From Myxococcales bacterium 68-20 (GTDB lineage Bacteria > Myxococcota_A > Polyangia > Polyangiales > Polyangiaceae): a DNA stretch of 64,000 bases. The DNA is taken from assembly GCA_001899635.1 (NCBI GenBank), contig MKVQ01000001.1, positions 263,441-327,440 on the forward strand. The letters are read 5' to 3'. The notes below the pieces were generated by a model. It saw only the letters and a list, made by a program, of their open reading frames with translations, did not search any database and was not told where the DNA came from. A program made the translations under genes and the position numbers. Of this stretch, positions 8,838-17,271 are shown one piece after another (the stretch's first letter is position 1; each line of letters begins with the position of its first letter).

Positions 8838-10655
8838 TCAGTTGACGGTGACCTGCGCTTCGCTGATCGGGCGGAGGCCCGCACCGCCCGGATAGCCATA
8901 GCTCACGTAGTAGTCGAGGCCCCAGACGGTCATGGTGAACGGACCATCGCTCTTGATGCGATGGGGGCCGTCGGTACACGTGCCGCCCGGATACGTCTGC
9001 GCCCTGCCGTAGCGACTGAGCTCGACGAACGTCCACTCGTAGTCGTCCGAGATCCGCTTCCACCCCGTGAGCGCGCCGGTGCAATCGAGGGTGACGTCTT
9101 GGAACGCTCCGTCGACCTTGCGGCGCGTCACGAAGACCGAGCTGAGCTGGTACATGTAGTCGGAGAAGAACACGTAGGAGTCGAGCCACTGATCGGTCGG
9201 GACCGCCATGGCCACTTCGGGATCGCCGAGACTGCCCGCCCCGGACGCGGACGCACCGGTCATGACGATGGACAGATAGAAGGGGTGCTCGCTGTCCTGG
9301 CTACGCACGACGAACGGTTGGTGGACGAAGAACGCAGCGAGCTTTCCCGGCTCGAGCGTGTCGGGTGCACCTTCCGGACGGCTCGGCTCGTAGACGAGCT
9401 TGGTGCCGGCGACGGCACCGACGATGCGCGCCACGCTCGGATCCCGCTGCTTCGAGTCGCCCTGGGACGCGAGCGCCGGTCGATTCGGAGCCGGCAACAC
9501 CGCGTACTCGTGCCCCCATGCGGAGACGGGAGGGACCTGACTGTTGTCGATGTCGCAAGCGCTCACGTCGCCCGGTACGGCCATGCAGCCATGTCCGCCG
9601 AAGAGGCCGACGGGCTTGTCGGACTCGACGACCGATCCCGTGAGGTCCTGGTCCTGCGTGAGCTGCAAGAGCTCTCCGCGTCGCAGCTTGTAGCTCGCGA
9701 CCTTGCCTCGCGGCGTCGGAGGAATGCCGTTCCCACCGACGACGTCGGTCTTCGGAAGGAGACTGATCGACGTGTCGTCCTCGATCGCCACGACCTGGAG
9801 CGTGGAGAAGGGGCCCGTGGCGGAGACGTTGTCGCTGCCGGGCAGGAGTCCGAGACCGAAGCCGTCGCTCCTGCCGCCCCATGCGCTCACCGCGACGTAG
9901 TTCTTCTTGAACGACGTCGTCGGGAACAAGAGCATCGCGCTCGAGATCGCGCTCTTGGCTCCTCCGTAGGGATACACGGAGTACATCGCGACAGGGACGT
10001 CCGAGCTCGCAAAGGTCACCCTGCCGATGCCCGACTTGCCGTTGAGGGCTCTCTCCTTTTCGAAGATCGGCTTGACGCCCGGGGGACAAGAGACCCAGCG
10101 CTGCGCCCCCGTCTCCTCGTTCGACACGAAGATGACCGCGCCGCCTCCGGGAGGAATCGGGCCGTCGAGCTTCGTGTGCTTCACGACGCCGTCTTCGACG
10201 GAGGGGACCCACACCGCGCCGTCGAGCGGCATCTCCTTGCCGTCGAACTCGACGCGAAGCGTGGCAGGTGAAGTCCAGTTGTTCGCCACGAAGAACGCGT
10301 TGCAGCTCCCGCGACCGTCGCCGCCGTAGCGGTTGCTGTCCGGAATCGCGAAGGAGCATCCGACCGAGCCTTCGTTCGCCGCAGCCGAAGCGCAGGGATC
10401 GACGCACTCGCCCTTGGCGCACGCCGTATCCTCCGAGCACGTTCGCACGACCTTGCCGTCGCAATCGAGGATCGAGCGAAGGTCGCGAGAGCAGGAGACC
10501 GTGCCGCATCCGGCATCGACGACGTCGCCGGCGTCGTTCCCGCCGAAGTCATTCTCTGGCGGAGGCGTCCATCCGATGCGATCGGAGGAGCAACCCGCCC
10601 AACCGATCGAGACGGCCGCAATGACGAGAGAGAAAAAGAGTTGGGGCCTACGCAT
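8838..10655 (-). CDS. IgGFc-binding-like secreted lipoprotein
   Basis: A 605-residue protein with a lipoprotein signal (hydrophobic 5-19, then WAGCSSD) and a short Asp/Gly-rich linker. A Cys-rich stretch (about 48-100) resembles an EGF-like knot. The remainder (about 105-600) has FVANNWTSPATLRV, YVAVSAWGG, DTSISLLP, LRRGELLQL, GSVVESDKPVGLFGGHGCM and HEYAVLPAP, the order seen in the bacterial IgGFc-binding N-terminal domain, thought to mediate adhesion. It is likely exposed on the outer membrane. It is the last of five secreted-protein genes on this strand, 24 bp after the RCC1-like gene, so probably co-transcribed. Confidence 0.75.
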   Translation of the reverse strand: MRRPQLFFSLVIAAVSIGWAGCSSDRIGWTPPPENDFGGNDAGDVVDAGCGTVSCSRDLRSILDCDGKVVRTCSEDTACAKGECVDPCASAAANEGSVGCSFAIPDSNRYGGDGRGSCNAFFVANNWTSPATLRVEFDGKEMPLDGAVWVPSVEDGVVKHTKLDGPIPPGGGAVIFVSNEETGAQRWVSCPPGVKPIFEKERALNGKSGIGRVTFASSDVPVAMYSVYPYGGAKSAISSAMLLFPTTSFKKNYVAVSAWGGRSDGFGLGLLPGSDNVSATGPFSTLQVVAIEDDTSISLLPKTDVVGGNGIPPTPRGKVASYKLRRGELLQLTQDQDLTGSVVESDKPVGLFGGHGCMAVPGDVSACDIDNSQVPPVSAWGHEYAVLPAPNRPALASQGDSKQRDPSVARIVGAVAGTKLVYEPSRPEGAPDTLEPGKLAAFFVHQPFVVRSQDSEHPFYLSIVMTGASASGAGSLGDPEVAMAVPTDQWLDSYVFFSDYMYQLSSVFVTRRKVDGAFQDVTLDCTGALTGWKRISDDYEWTFVELSRYGRAQTYPGGTCTDGPHRIKSDGPFTMTVWGLDYYVSYGYPGGAGLRPISEAQVTVN

Positions 10656-10679
10656 GGGAGGTTCCTCGCTCGAGCGCGA

Positions 10680-12029
10680 TTACTTGAAGACGACGGGGGC
10701 CGATTCTGGATGGCTCTTCGAGTCGCGAGTGCCGCGCCCGAGCTGCCCGAGGAGGTTGTCCCCCCAGCACCGGACGGTGCCGCTTCGCAACAGCGCGCAG
10801 ATGGACGCGTCCATGACGGCGACCGCGACCGGCTCCTCGGCGAGCCCGTCCACGATGGTCGGCGTCGGACGATCTCGGTCCGCGGCTGCTCCGATCTGTC
10901 CACTCCCGTTTGCACCCCAGCAAAGGAGCTTGCCGTCCGCCATGATGGCGCACGTGTTGTTGCCGCCTGCGGCCACCGCGACCGCATAGGCGCGGTCCGG
11001 CAGAACGACACGCGCCGGAAACGACTCGTCCGCGCGGCGAGTGGTGCCGAGCTGACCGTAATCGTTCTGTCCCCAGCAGAGGATCTCGCCGCGGCTGAGG
11101 GCGCACGCGTGCGTGGCGCTGGCGCTCACGCTCGATGCCTCGGAGACGGCGAGCGCCTTCGGTGTCGGATCGGGCGTCACCGAGCTCGCGCGACCGAGCT
11201 GGTCGGCCGTGCCTCCCCACGAGAGGACGTCGCCGCTCTCCGTGACGACGAAGCCGTTCTTCGAGGTGCCTCCAGTGGAGAGGACCGCGCCCGCGACGCG
11301 GTCCGCGTGAGCCGGTGCGTTCGTGGTCCCTGCATCCGGGCCGGGCGTCGCTCGAGCGAGCTGCGTCGCGTCGTTCGCCCCCCACGACCAGAGGCGATCG
11401 TCCGTTCCCACGGCGAGTGCGAACGTGCCGGTGAGGGTGACCGACTTCGCCCGGAGGCCTGCAATCGCGACGGGGTCGGGATTCGTGCGGTTCGACGTCT
11501 CGTCCCCACGCCCGAGCTGCCCCCACGCGTCATCGCCGAAGCACGCGACCTCACCTGCGCCGTAGACGACGCAGGTCGTACCGGTGATGCCGCTGCCCGC
11601 TGCCGTGATACCCGTCGCGTTCGCGATCCCGAGCACCTGTCGCGGGACGCTCTCGTACTTCGCGAGCGAACCGCCGTCGCCATTGCCGGTGCCGAGCTGA
11701 CCGGAGTCGTTCGAGCCCCAGCACCGGACGGAGCCGCCTTGCAGGAGCACGCATGCGTGCCCGCCGCCGCGTGCCGCGAGTCGAGTGACGCACGGGTCGC
11801 TCGTGCACTTGACGGTGAAGTCGTACGGCGGCGGTGGCACCAAGGGCCCCGCCTCGCGTCCTGCGTCCGTCGCGGCGTCGGGGGGCGTTGCCTCGCCATC
11901 GACGGCGTCGCTGCCGCCATCCACGTTCGTGTCGAGCGGCGGCGAGGTCTCGTCCGACGAGCATGCCGCCGTGAGGAGCGCCGCGAAAGGAACGGACGCC
12001 AGCGCCAGCCAAGCGTATCGCGTCGTCAT
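10680..12029 (-). CDS. RCC1-repeat beta-propeller lipoprotein
   Basis: A 449-residue protein with a lipoprotein signal (LLTAACSSD) and an Asp/Ala/Pro linker. From about residue 85 it consists of RCC1-type repeats: HACVLLQGGSVRCWGSNDSGQLG, HACALSRGEILCWGQNDYGQLG, NTCAIMADGKLLCWG and others, about seven blades, consistent with one propeller. Most blades carry a Cys pair, suggesting disulfide locking outside the cytoplasm. Such proteins are common and expanded in Polyangia; the ligand is unknown. The start overlaps the upstream stop as ATGA (12026-12029). Confidence 0.85.
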   Translation of the reverse strand: MTTRYAWLALASVPFAALLTAACSSDETSPPLDTNVDGGSDAVDGEATPPDAATDAGREAGPLVPPPPYDFTVKCTSDPCVTRLAARGGGHACVLLQGGSVRCWGSNDSGQLGTGNGDGGSLAKYESVPRQVLGIANATGITAAGSGITGTTCVVYGAGEVACFGDDAWGQLGRGDETSNRTNPDPVAIAGLRAKSVTLTGTFALAVGTDDRLWSWGANDATQLARATPGPDAGTTNAPAHADRVAGAVLSTGGTSKNGFVVTESGDVLSWGGTADQLGRASSVTPDPTPKALAVSEASSVSASATHACALSRGEILCWGQNDYGQLGTTRRADESFPARVVLPDRAYAVAVAAGGNNTCAIMADGKLLCWGANGSGQIGAAADRDRPTPTIVDGLAEEPVAVAVMDASICALLRSGTVRCWGDNLLGQLGRGTRDSKSHPESAPVVFK

Positions 12030-13219
12030 AGCGTCGCTCCCTTGAGCGCGAAGCCGTCGCCGACGAGCCAGGCCTCCGTCGCGTTCCCGTGAATGCCGAA
12101 GACGGAGCGCGGTACGAAGTCCTGTCCCATCTTCAGCGATGTCGACGTGAGCTCGGTCTCGTTCCAGCGCAGGATCGCGCCGACCTGAGCCGGGATGTAG
12201 ATGTCGTCCCAGTTGCGCGCCCAGACCGGGAGGAAGAGCGCGTGAGGGGGCCGCAGCGGAGAGCCCGAGACGTCGAAGAAGAGCGCGTCGTTCCCGAGGG
12301 CCTGGACCGTCCCGAGGTTCTCGCTTCCGAGCGCGAAGTGAAATCCCATTCCGAAGCTGTCGTTGCCCGTGAGCATGACGAGAGATATCCGCTGGTCCTC
12401 GTTCGGCGTGTCCGTGACGACTCCGGAGAGCGGGGCGAACCCTCGCAGCATCGGGAGTATCGGGTTGAACTCGACGACCTCCGTCGGTGAGAGCTCGAAG
12501 AGATGCGGCTCGTGGTCGTAGAGGCCGCTCTCCTCCGAGAGGGTCCGCGATTCGACGTACCCCGCTGCATAGACTCCGACGCCCGGGCGACCGAAGACGG
12601 TCGTGATGCGAAGGCCCGGGATGTCGACCGGGTGATTCGTCAGTGTGGTTCCGTCGAAGTGGCTGACGGTCTCGTCACTGAAGGCGAACCAGACATCGTC
12701 GTCGTTCGTGCCGTAGATCGCGCGGACGGTTCCGAGCCGGCCCGTTTCGAAGCGTGCCCAGGTGCCGTCCGAGCTCCTGCGGAAGAGGCTTCCGCCTTCG
12801 CCGCCCGCCCACACGCTGCTCGCCGTCGCCCAGACGGCAAAGAGGCCACGGTTCTCTTGATGTGCGGTCGCCCAGCTCGTTCCGTCGTAGTGCAGAACGT
12901 AGCCCTCGGCGCTCGCGCTCCAGACGTCGTTCGGAGCCACCATCCATACGCTCTGGAGCGAGAGCGGCAGTCCGAGCTTCGAAGTCGGGATCCTCGTTTC
13001 GCAGAATCCCGCATCTCCGCATACGAGCGGGAGCTCGACGCCCGCGTCGGCGTCGCCGTCGGGCGGGGCCGAGGCGTCGGTCGGCTCGGGCTCGACGACG
13101 ATGGTCCCGCCGTCACCGCCGTCGGGCGAAGGCGTCTCGCGCGGAGGGTCGACGGCGCCGTCCGCCGCGCAGGCGGCCAATGCGATCAGCCCCGCGGCCA
13201 TGAGCATCCTGTGCTTCAT
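12026..13219 (-). CDS. Lipoprotein with beta-propeller-like repeats
   Basis: A 397-residue protein (start MKHRMLMAAG at 13219, coupled by ATGA to the previous gene) with a lipoprotein signal ending LAACAAD and an Asp/Gly/Pro linker. Repeats of the type DVWSASAEGYVLHYDGTSW, SVWAGGEGGSLFRRSSDGTW and DVWFAFSDETVSHFDG recur about every 45 residues, the pattern of BNR/Kelch-like propellers. It shares this with the upstream gene, so the two are probably paralogues. A 15-codon longer start (13264) would overlap the previous gene more deeply and lacks signal-peptide character. Confidence 0.75.
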   Translation of the reverse strand: MKHRMLMAAGLIALAACAADGAVDPPRETPSPDGGDGGTIVVEPEPTDASAPPDGDADAGVELPLVCGDAGFCETRIPTSKLGLPLSLQSVWMVAPNDVWSASAEGYVLHYDGTSWATAHQENRGLFAVWATASSVWAGGEGGSLFRRSSDGTWARFETGRLGTVRAIYGTNDDDVWFAFSDETVSHFDGTTLTNHPVDIPGLRITTVFGRPGVGVYAAGYVESRTLSEESGLYDHEPHLFELSPTEVVEFNPILPMLRGFAPLSGVVTDTPNEDQRISLVMLTGNDSFGMGFHFALGSENLGTVQALGNDALFFDVSGSPLRPPHALFLPVWARNWDDIYIPAQVGAILRWNETELTSTSLKMGQDFVPRSVFGIHGNATEAWLVGDGFALKGATL

Positions 13220-14358
13220 CGAAGTGCTCCCCAGTGGAACATTGCCTGGGCGCCACCAATCCACACGTCGTCGGGCGCCGAGCCCCAGATCGCTCGCAGG
13301 GCGCCGTCATAGGTGCCGACGGAGATCCGCGACCAGCTCTTTCCGTCGAAATGCAAGACGGTGCCCTCGTCGCCGGCCGCCCAGATGTCGTTCGACGAGA
13401 ATCCGAAGATCGCTCTGAGCGTCACGTTCGTGCCGGAGCTCTCCGTATGCCACGTGGCTCCGTCGTAATGAAGGATCGCGCCGTTGCTACCCGCCGCCCA
13501 GAGATGGTCGTCGTAGCCCCAGGCGGCGAGCAGATTGGCTTGCGAGTCGACCGGGAGCACGACGCCGGCTTCCGGCGTCGCAACCGGGTAGCGGGCTACT
13601 TGTCCGCGATCGCCCACAATCCACAGCGCGCGATTCGGCACCAAGAACAGGGCTCGCGGGCTCAGATCTTGAGTCAGCTCCGTGCCGGAGATCACCGGAG
13701 GCTCCATCGACTCGGTCTGACCGGCGTCGAAGTCCACGAGCTTCACGAGCGAGTCCGGTGCGGTGCCCGGGTCCCACGGTGCCGCGACGAGAAGGTAGGG
13801 GTCGCCGTTCGCGAGCACGGCAATCCCGGTCAGGTATCGATAGAGACCGTAGTAGTTCCATCGCGTAGTGCGGATGGTGCTCGCGTCGACGCCCCGTCGA
13901 ACGACCAGGCTGCCCGAGACACCCCACATCTCGTCGGGCGTCAGGAAGATGCTCGTCAGCGTTTCGCGGCTATCGGCTTCGAGCGATGCCCATTGCTTCC
14001 CATCCCAACGGAGGAGAAGGCCGGACGAGCCGCTCGCCCAGACATCGTCCTTCGAGCGCCCGCTCAACGCGGCGATGGACCCGATGGTGAGCGGGGTCGG
14101 TACGGTGCAGAGGTTTCCGACGGCGCAGGGCACGGGCGCAGCGGCCTCCGCCGCGGCGTCGTCGGAGGGCGAGGCTTCGGCACCAGCGTCGTTCGTGGGG
14201 ATGATGACGCCGTTGTCGGTCCGGGGCACCGACGTGCTCTCGGTCTCGGCGCAGGCCTGGATCGAGAGGAGCGGTAGCGAGAGGAGCGCCAGCCAGGCCG
14301 TGACGGTGACGGCTCGACGAGAGCGAAGGCGACCCGTGGAGAGAGGGCGTGACATCAT
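13216..14358 (-). CDS. Secreted beta-propeller-like protein
   Basis: A 380-residue protein starting MMSRPLSTGR at 14358, where ATGA overlaps the stop of the gene before. The N-terminus has arginines, a hydrophobic stretch (about 18-32) and QACAET, likely a lipobox. Blades such as DVWASGSSGLLLRWDGKQW, HLWAAGSNGAILHYDGATW, DIWAAGDEGTVLHFDGKSW and DVWIGGAQAMFHW mark a repeat of about 40-45 residues. It is a probable paralogue of the next gene. Surface or periplasmic location is inferred from the signal; no catalytic motif is visible. Confidence 0.75.
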   Translation of the reverse strand: MMSRPLSTGRLRSRRAVTVTAWLALLSLPLLSIQACAETESTSVPRTDNGVIIPTNDAGAEASPSDDAAAEAAAPVPCAVGNLCTVPTPLTIGSIAALSGRSKDDVWASGSSGLLLRWDGKQWASLEADSRETLTSIFLTPDEMWGVSGSLVVRRGVDASTIRTTRWNYYGLYRYLTGIAVLANGDPYLLVAAPWDPGTAPDSLVKLVDFDAGQTESMEPPVISGTELTQDLSPRALFLVPNRALWIVGDRGQVARYPVATPEAGVVLPVDSQANLLAAWGYDDHLWAAGSNGAILHYDGATWHTESSGTNVTLRAIFGFSSNDIWAAGDEGTVLHFDGKSWSRISVGTYDGALRAIWGSAPDDVWIGGAQAMFHWGALR

Positions 14359-15539
14359 TTGGGCAGTTCTTCCGGCTTGCACGGGGCGACGAGGCATTGC
14401 CCTTCGGAGCAGACCTGACCCGGCGAGCACGCGTTCCCACAGGCGCCGCAGTTGCGATTGTCGACGCGCGTGTTGACCTCGCACCCGTTGTCGCTGAGCT
14501 GGTCGCAGTCGGCATAGCCAGCTTGGCACGTGCCTCCGCAGACTCCGAAGTTGCACGTGGGGACGAAGTGCGGCCACTGCTTCCCCGGGCAGATGTGACC
14601 ACAGCCGCCACAGTTCTCCGGATCGTCGGTCAGTCGCTCGCACGTTCGGCCGAAGTTCGGAGACGTGCAAAGCTCGTATCCGTCGGCGCAGAGGCAGTAA
14701 TAGGCGTTGTTCATCGACGCGCAGAGCTTGCCCGCGCCGCATCCGGAGTCGCACGAGCCGCAACGCTCGGTCGTGAGGACATTGGCCTCGCAGCCGTCGC
14801 TCAGGTCATTGTTGCAATTGCGTTGGTGTTGATCTCTACATTTCGGGACCCCGCATTTCCCGCCTCCGCACCCGTAGTACATGGAGGAGTGGAGCGCCGG
14901 CTTCCCCGGGCCGGTGGGGTCGCAGGTGTTGCCGCAGACTCCGCAGTTCCGATCATCGTTCTGCAGGTTCGTGCATGCGCCGTTGCAATAGTCCTGGGCG
15001 CTGGGGTCGTTGCACGGGCCGATGCAAGTGCCCTTTTCGCACCTCTCCCCGGACTTGCACGCGAGCCCGCAGTCTCCGCAGTTGTCCACATCGGAGGACG
15101 TGTCGATCTCGCAGCCGTTGGTGGGGTCCTTGTCACAACTGCGGAAGTCCCCGACGCAACCGAACGCGCACTGTCCGTCGACGCACGACCAAACGCTGAA
15201 GTTCGCGCGAGGGCCGCCACAACGAATGCCGCAACCACCGCAGTTGTCGTCGTCGATCAACAGGTTGGCGTCGCATGGAAACTCGGATGTGGGGCACGTC
15301 GCCCACGGCGCCGAGCACGTCGTCACCGGGCACATCCGGACGTCGGAAGGAGGCTGGCTCGCGTCGGTGGACGTGTCCTCTTCGACCGAGGGGCCGAAGG
15401 GGCCGCGCGCTCCCGCGTCGGATTCGACCGCGACCCCGGCGCTCATCGTCTCCGCGCAAGCAAAGGGGCCCGCCATGATCAGCGCGACGAGCAGCGGTGC
15501 TGCTCGCAGGGGTCGGAGCTCGACGGTCTGTTTCTGCAT
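14355..15539 (-). CDS. Cys-rich repeat lipoprotein
   Basis: A 394-residue protein with a signal ending in GPFACAET. About seven repeats of the form D-NCGGCGxxC follow, for example NLLIDDDNCGGCGIRCGG, VDNCGDCGLACKSGERCEKG, DDRNCGVCGNTCDPTG and DNRNCGACGNACSPGQVCSEGQC. Cysteine makes up well over a tenth of the mature chain, so it should be heavily disulfide-bonded and extracellular. This repeat type is common in Sorangiineae and is sometimes mislabelled as tryptophan synthase alpha chain in databases. It is the first of four ATGA-coupled genes. Confidence 0.8.
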   Translation of the reverse strand: MQKQTVELRPLRAAPLLVALIMAGPFACAETMSAGVAVESDAGARGPFGPSVEEDTSTDASQPPSDVRMCPVTTCSAPWATCPTSEFPCDANLLIDDDNCGGCGIRCGGPRANFSVWSCVDGQCAFGCVGDFRSCDKDPTNGCEIDTSSDVDNCGDCGLACKSGERCEKGTCIGPCNDPSAQDYCNGACTNLQNDDRNCGVCGNTCDPTGPGKPALHSSMYYGCGGGKCGVPKCRDQHQRNCNNDLSDGCEANVLTTERCGSCDSGCGAGKLCASMNNAYYCLCADGYELCTSPNFGRTCERLTDDPENCGGCGHICPGKQWPHFVPTCNFGVCGGTCQAGYADCDQLSDNGCEVNTRVDNRNCGACGNACSPGQVCSEGQCLVAPCKPEELPK

Positions 15540-15620
15540 CGCTCGTGAGTGCGTGGACGATTGGAAATTGTGAATGTGTCGTGACGAAAAACGTCGCCGC
15601 GGTGAACCGCCTGCGCGTCG

Positions 15621-16487
15621 TCAGTTCGTCGTGCGTGCCGGAGCGAGCAAGGCATCGGCGGCGCACGAGCCACGGAGTCGCTCGAGGTGAGACGAGCGTG
15701 GGGTCTCGCGCGCGAGGTCTTCGGCCGAGCGTCGCGCCTCGTCGCGGCGACCTTCGGCACAGAACACGATGGCGCTGAGCGCGAGCCGCTCCTCGCGAAG
15801 GATCCCGCGCGGGTACGACCGCGCGTGCTGGTCGAGGGACGCGCGTGCTCGCGCGAGCTCACCGCTCTTCAGCGCCGCGTGCGCCTCGCGAAGGATGCGC
15901 ATCTCGACTCCGAGCGCGTCGGTCTGCACCTCGGAGACGGGCTCGGGCAGCGCCGTCGGGCGCGCGCCGCGATCGACCGGGGGCGGTGCGGAGGGAGTGC
16001 GAGTCGTGGCGATGAGGTTCGCGCGCGGGCGCACTTCGTCGGTTGCGACCGGCGCATCGGGCAAGTGGTTCGGTGAGAGCGCAGGGGCCGGCGCGTGCAC
16101 CACCTCGGGGGCCGGCGTCGTCTCGTCCGCACGCTGCGGTTCGTTCATGGACGCGGCTCGAGCCGTGTCGCCGTTCGTCGTCGCAACGGAAGAGGTGGAC
16201 GCGTGCTGCGTGGTCACGATGGCGGCGACGACGAGAGCGCTCGCGCCGATGAGCTTCAGTGCGTGACTCCGGAAGATGCCCGATACGGGCGGCTCCGTCG
16301 GTCGTTCCGAGGCGGGGGCCACCTCCGGCGCGGCGGGCGCACCGCCCGCTGTTTCGGTAGCGGGGGCAGGGGCCGCGACGCGCGCGAGGATCTGCTCGCG
16401 CAGTCGGTGTCGATCGCTCGACGTCGGGCCGAACTCGACGCGCGCGGCTTCGATGAGCGAGACGGATTCGTGGGACAGCTTGCTCAT
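15621..16487 (-). CDS. Single-pass membrane protein, probable ECF sigma partner
   Basis: A 288-residue protein. The first 70 residues are cytoplasmic-type and include SLIEAARVEFGPTSSDRHRLREQIL, a segment often seen in myxobacterial proteins encoded beside ECF sigma factors. One membrane helix (KLIGASALVVAAIVTT, about 76-92) is followed by a long Pro/Ala/Thr linker and a C-terminal helical domain (about 195-288) that looks TPR-like. It starts 73 bp after the sigma gene and is read in the same direction. An anti-sigma or signal-transducing role is inferred from position; the zinc anti-sigma HxxxCxxC motif is absent. Confidence 0.6.
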   Translation of the reverse strand: MSKLSHESVSLIEAARVEFGPTSSDRHRLREQILARVAAPAPATETAGGAPAAPEVAPASERPTEPPVSGIFRSHALKLIGASALVVAAIVTTQHASTSSVATTNGDTARAASMNEPQRADETTPAPEVVHAPAPALSPNHLPDAPVATDEVRPRANLIATTRTPSAPPPVDRGARPTALPEPVSEVQTDALGVEMRILREAHAALKSGELARARASLDQHARSYPRGILREERLALSAIVFCAEGRRDEARRSAEDLARETPRSSHLERLRGSCAADALLAPARTTN

Positions 16488-16560
16488 GACGAGACTCCGC
16501 TCACCGCTGCCCCGGGGACGGTAGGGATCGTTCGAAGCGAATCCATCGATGGCTCCACGG

Positions 16561-17214
16561 CTACCTCGCGTTCCCGCCGCGGAGCGCGACGAGTCGGTCG
16601 AACTCGATCCGCGCGAACCGGCGACGCGAGTAGACGGTGTTGACGTTGACGCCCAGGAGGCCGGCGACTTCTTCGGCCGTCATCTGCTCGATCTCCATCA
16701 AGACGAAGACGATGCGCTTCTTCTCGTCGAGCGCGTCGAGGATCTGCTCGATGAGCTGGAAGGCCTCGGAGCGGGCGACCTCTTCGAAGGGGGAGGGGCG
16801 ATCGTCGAGCAGTCGCTCTCCGACTTCGGAGAGATCGGTGCTCGGCGCCTGCCTGCGGCGGTAGTTGCGCGCGACGCGCAGCGCGATGCCGAACAGCCAG
16901 GTGGTCAGCTTCGAGCGTCCCTCGAACGTCCAGAGGCGTCGATGGACGACCACGAAGACGTCCTGGACCGCGTCATCGAGAGCCGGCGGTGCGATGCCGA
17001 GCGCGCGGAGGGCGCGCCAGACGAAGACCAGGTACCGGTCGTAGATCTCGTCGAACGAAGGCACCGCCGTTGCGTCGTCGGGCGGGGCATCACCCTCGGC
17101 GTGGTGAACGGGCGCGGCGGCCGTCGGATCGTCCTCGCGCGTGCTCCCCCATGCATCGATGGGAGGCACGAGAGCGGGGCAAGCAGCAGCCGCCTTCATG
17201 CCACTTGAGTGCAC
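16561..17214 (-). CDS. ECF-type RNA polymerase sigma factor
   Basis: A 217-residue protein. After an N-terminal extension of about 50 residues, region 2 runs FDEIYDRYLVFVWRALRALG ... LDDAVQDVFVVVHRRLW..FEGRSKLTTWLFGIALRVARNYRR, and region 4 runs LLDALDEKKRIVFVLMEIE-type helix with MTAEEVAGLLGVNVNTVYSRRRFAR, the DNA-recognition helix for the -35 element. The linker between them is acidic. Two alternative Met codons (1 and 6) exist. It is followed by a membrane protein and secreted lipoproteins on the same strand, so it may control their expression and its own. Confidence 0.88.
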   Translation of the reverse strand: MHSSGMKAAAACPALVPPIDAWGSTREDDPTAAAPVHHAEGDAPPDDATAVPSFDEIYDRYLVFVWRALRALGIAPPALDDAVQDVFVVVHRRLWTFEGRSKLTTWLFGIALRVARNYRRRQAPSTDLSEVGERLLDDRPSPFEEVARSEAFQLIEQILDALDEKKRIVFVLMEIEQMTAEEVAGLLGVNVNTVYSRRRFARIEFDRLVALRGGNAR

Positions 17215-17271
17215 GGGCCGTGACGAATCATCAAACTTTGTTTCGGCTGACGTAAGGTCGAGCTTCGTTGC

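Noticed and set aside
14355-15539. Tryptophan synthase alpha chain
   Set aside because: Cys-rich repeat proteins of this kind are sometimes given this name; the sequence has no TIM-barrel or catalytic features.
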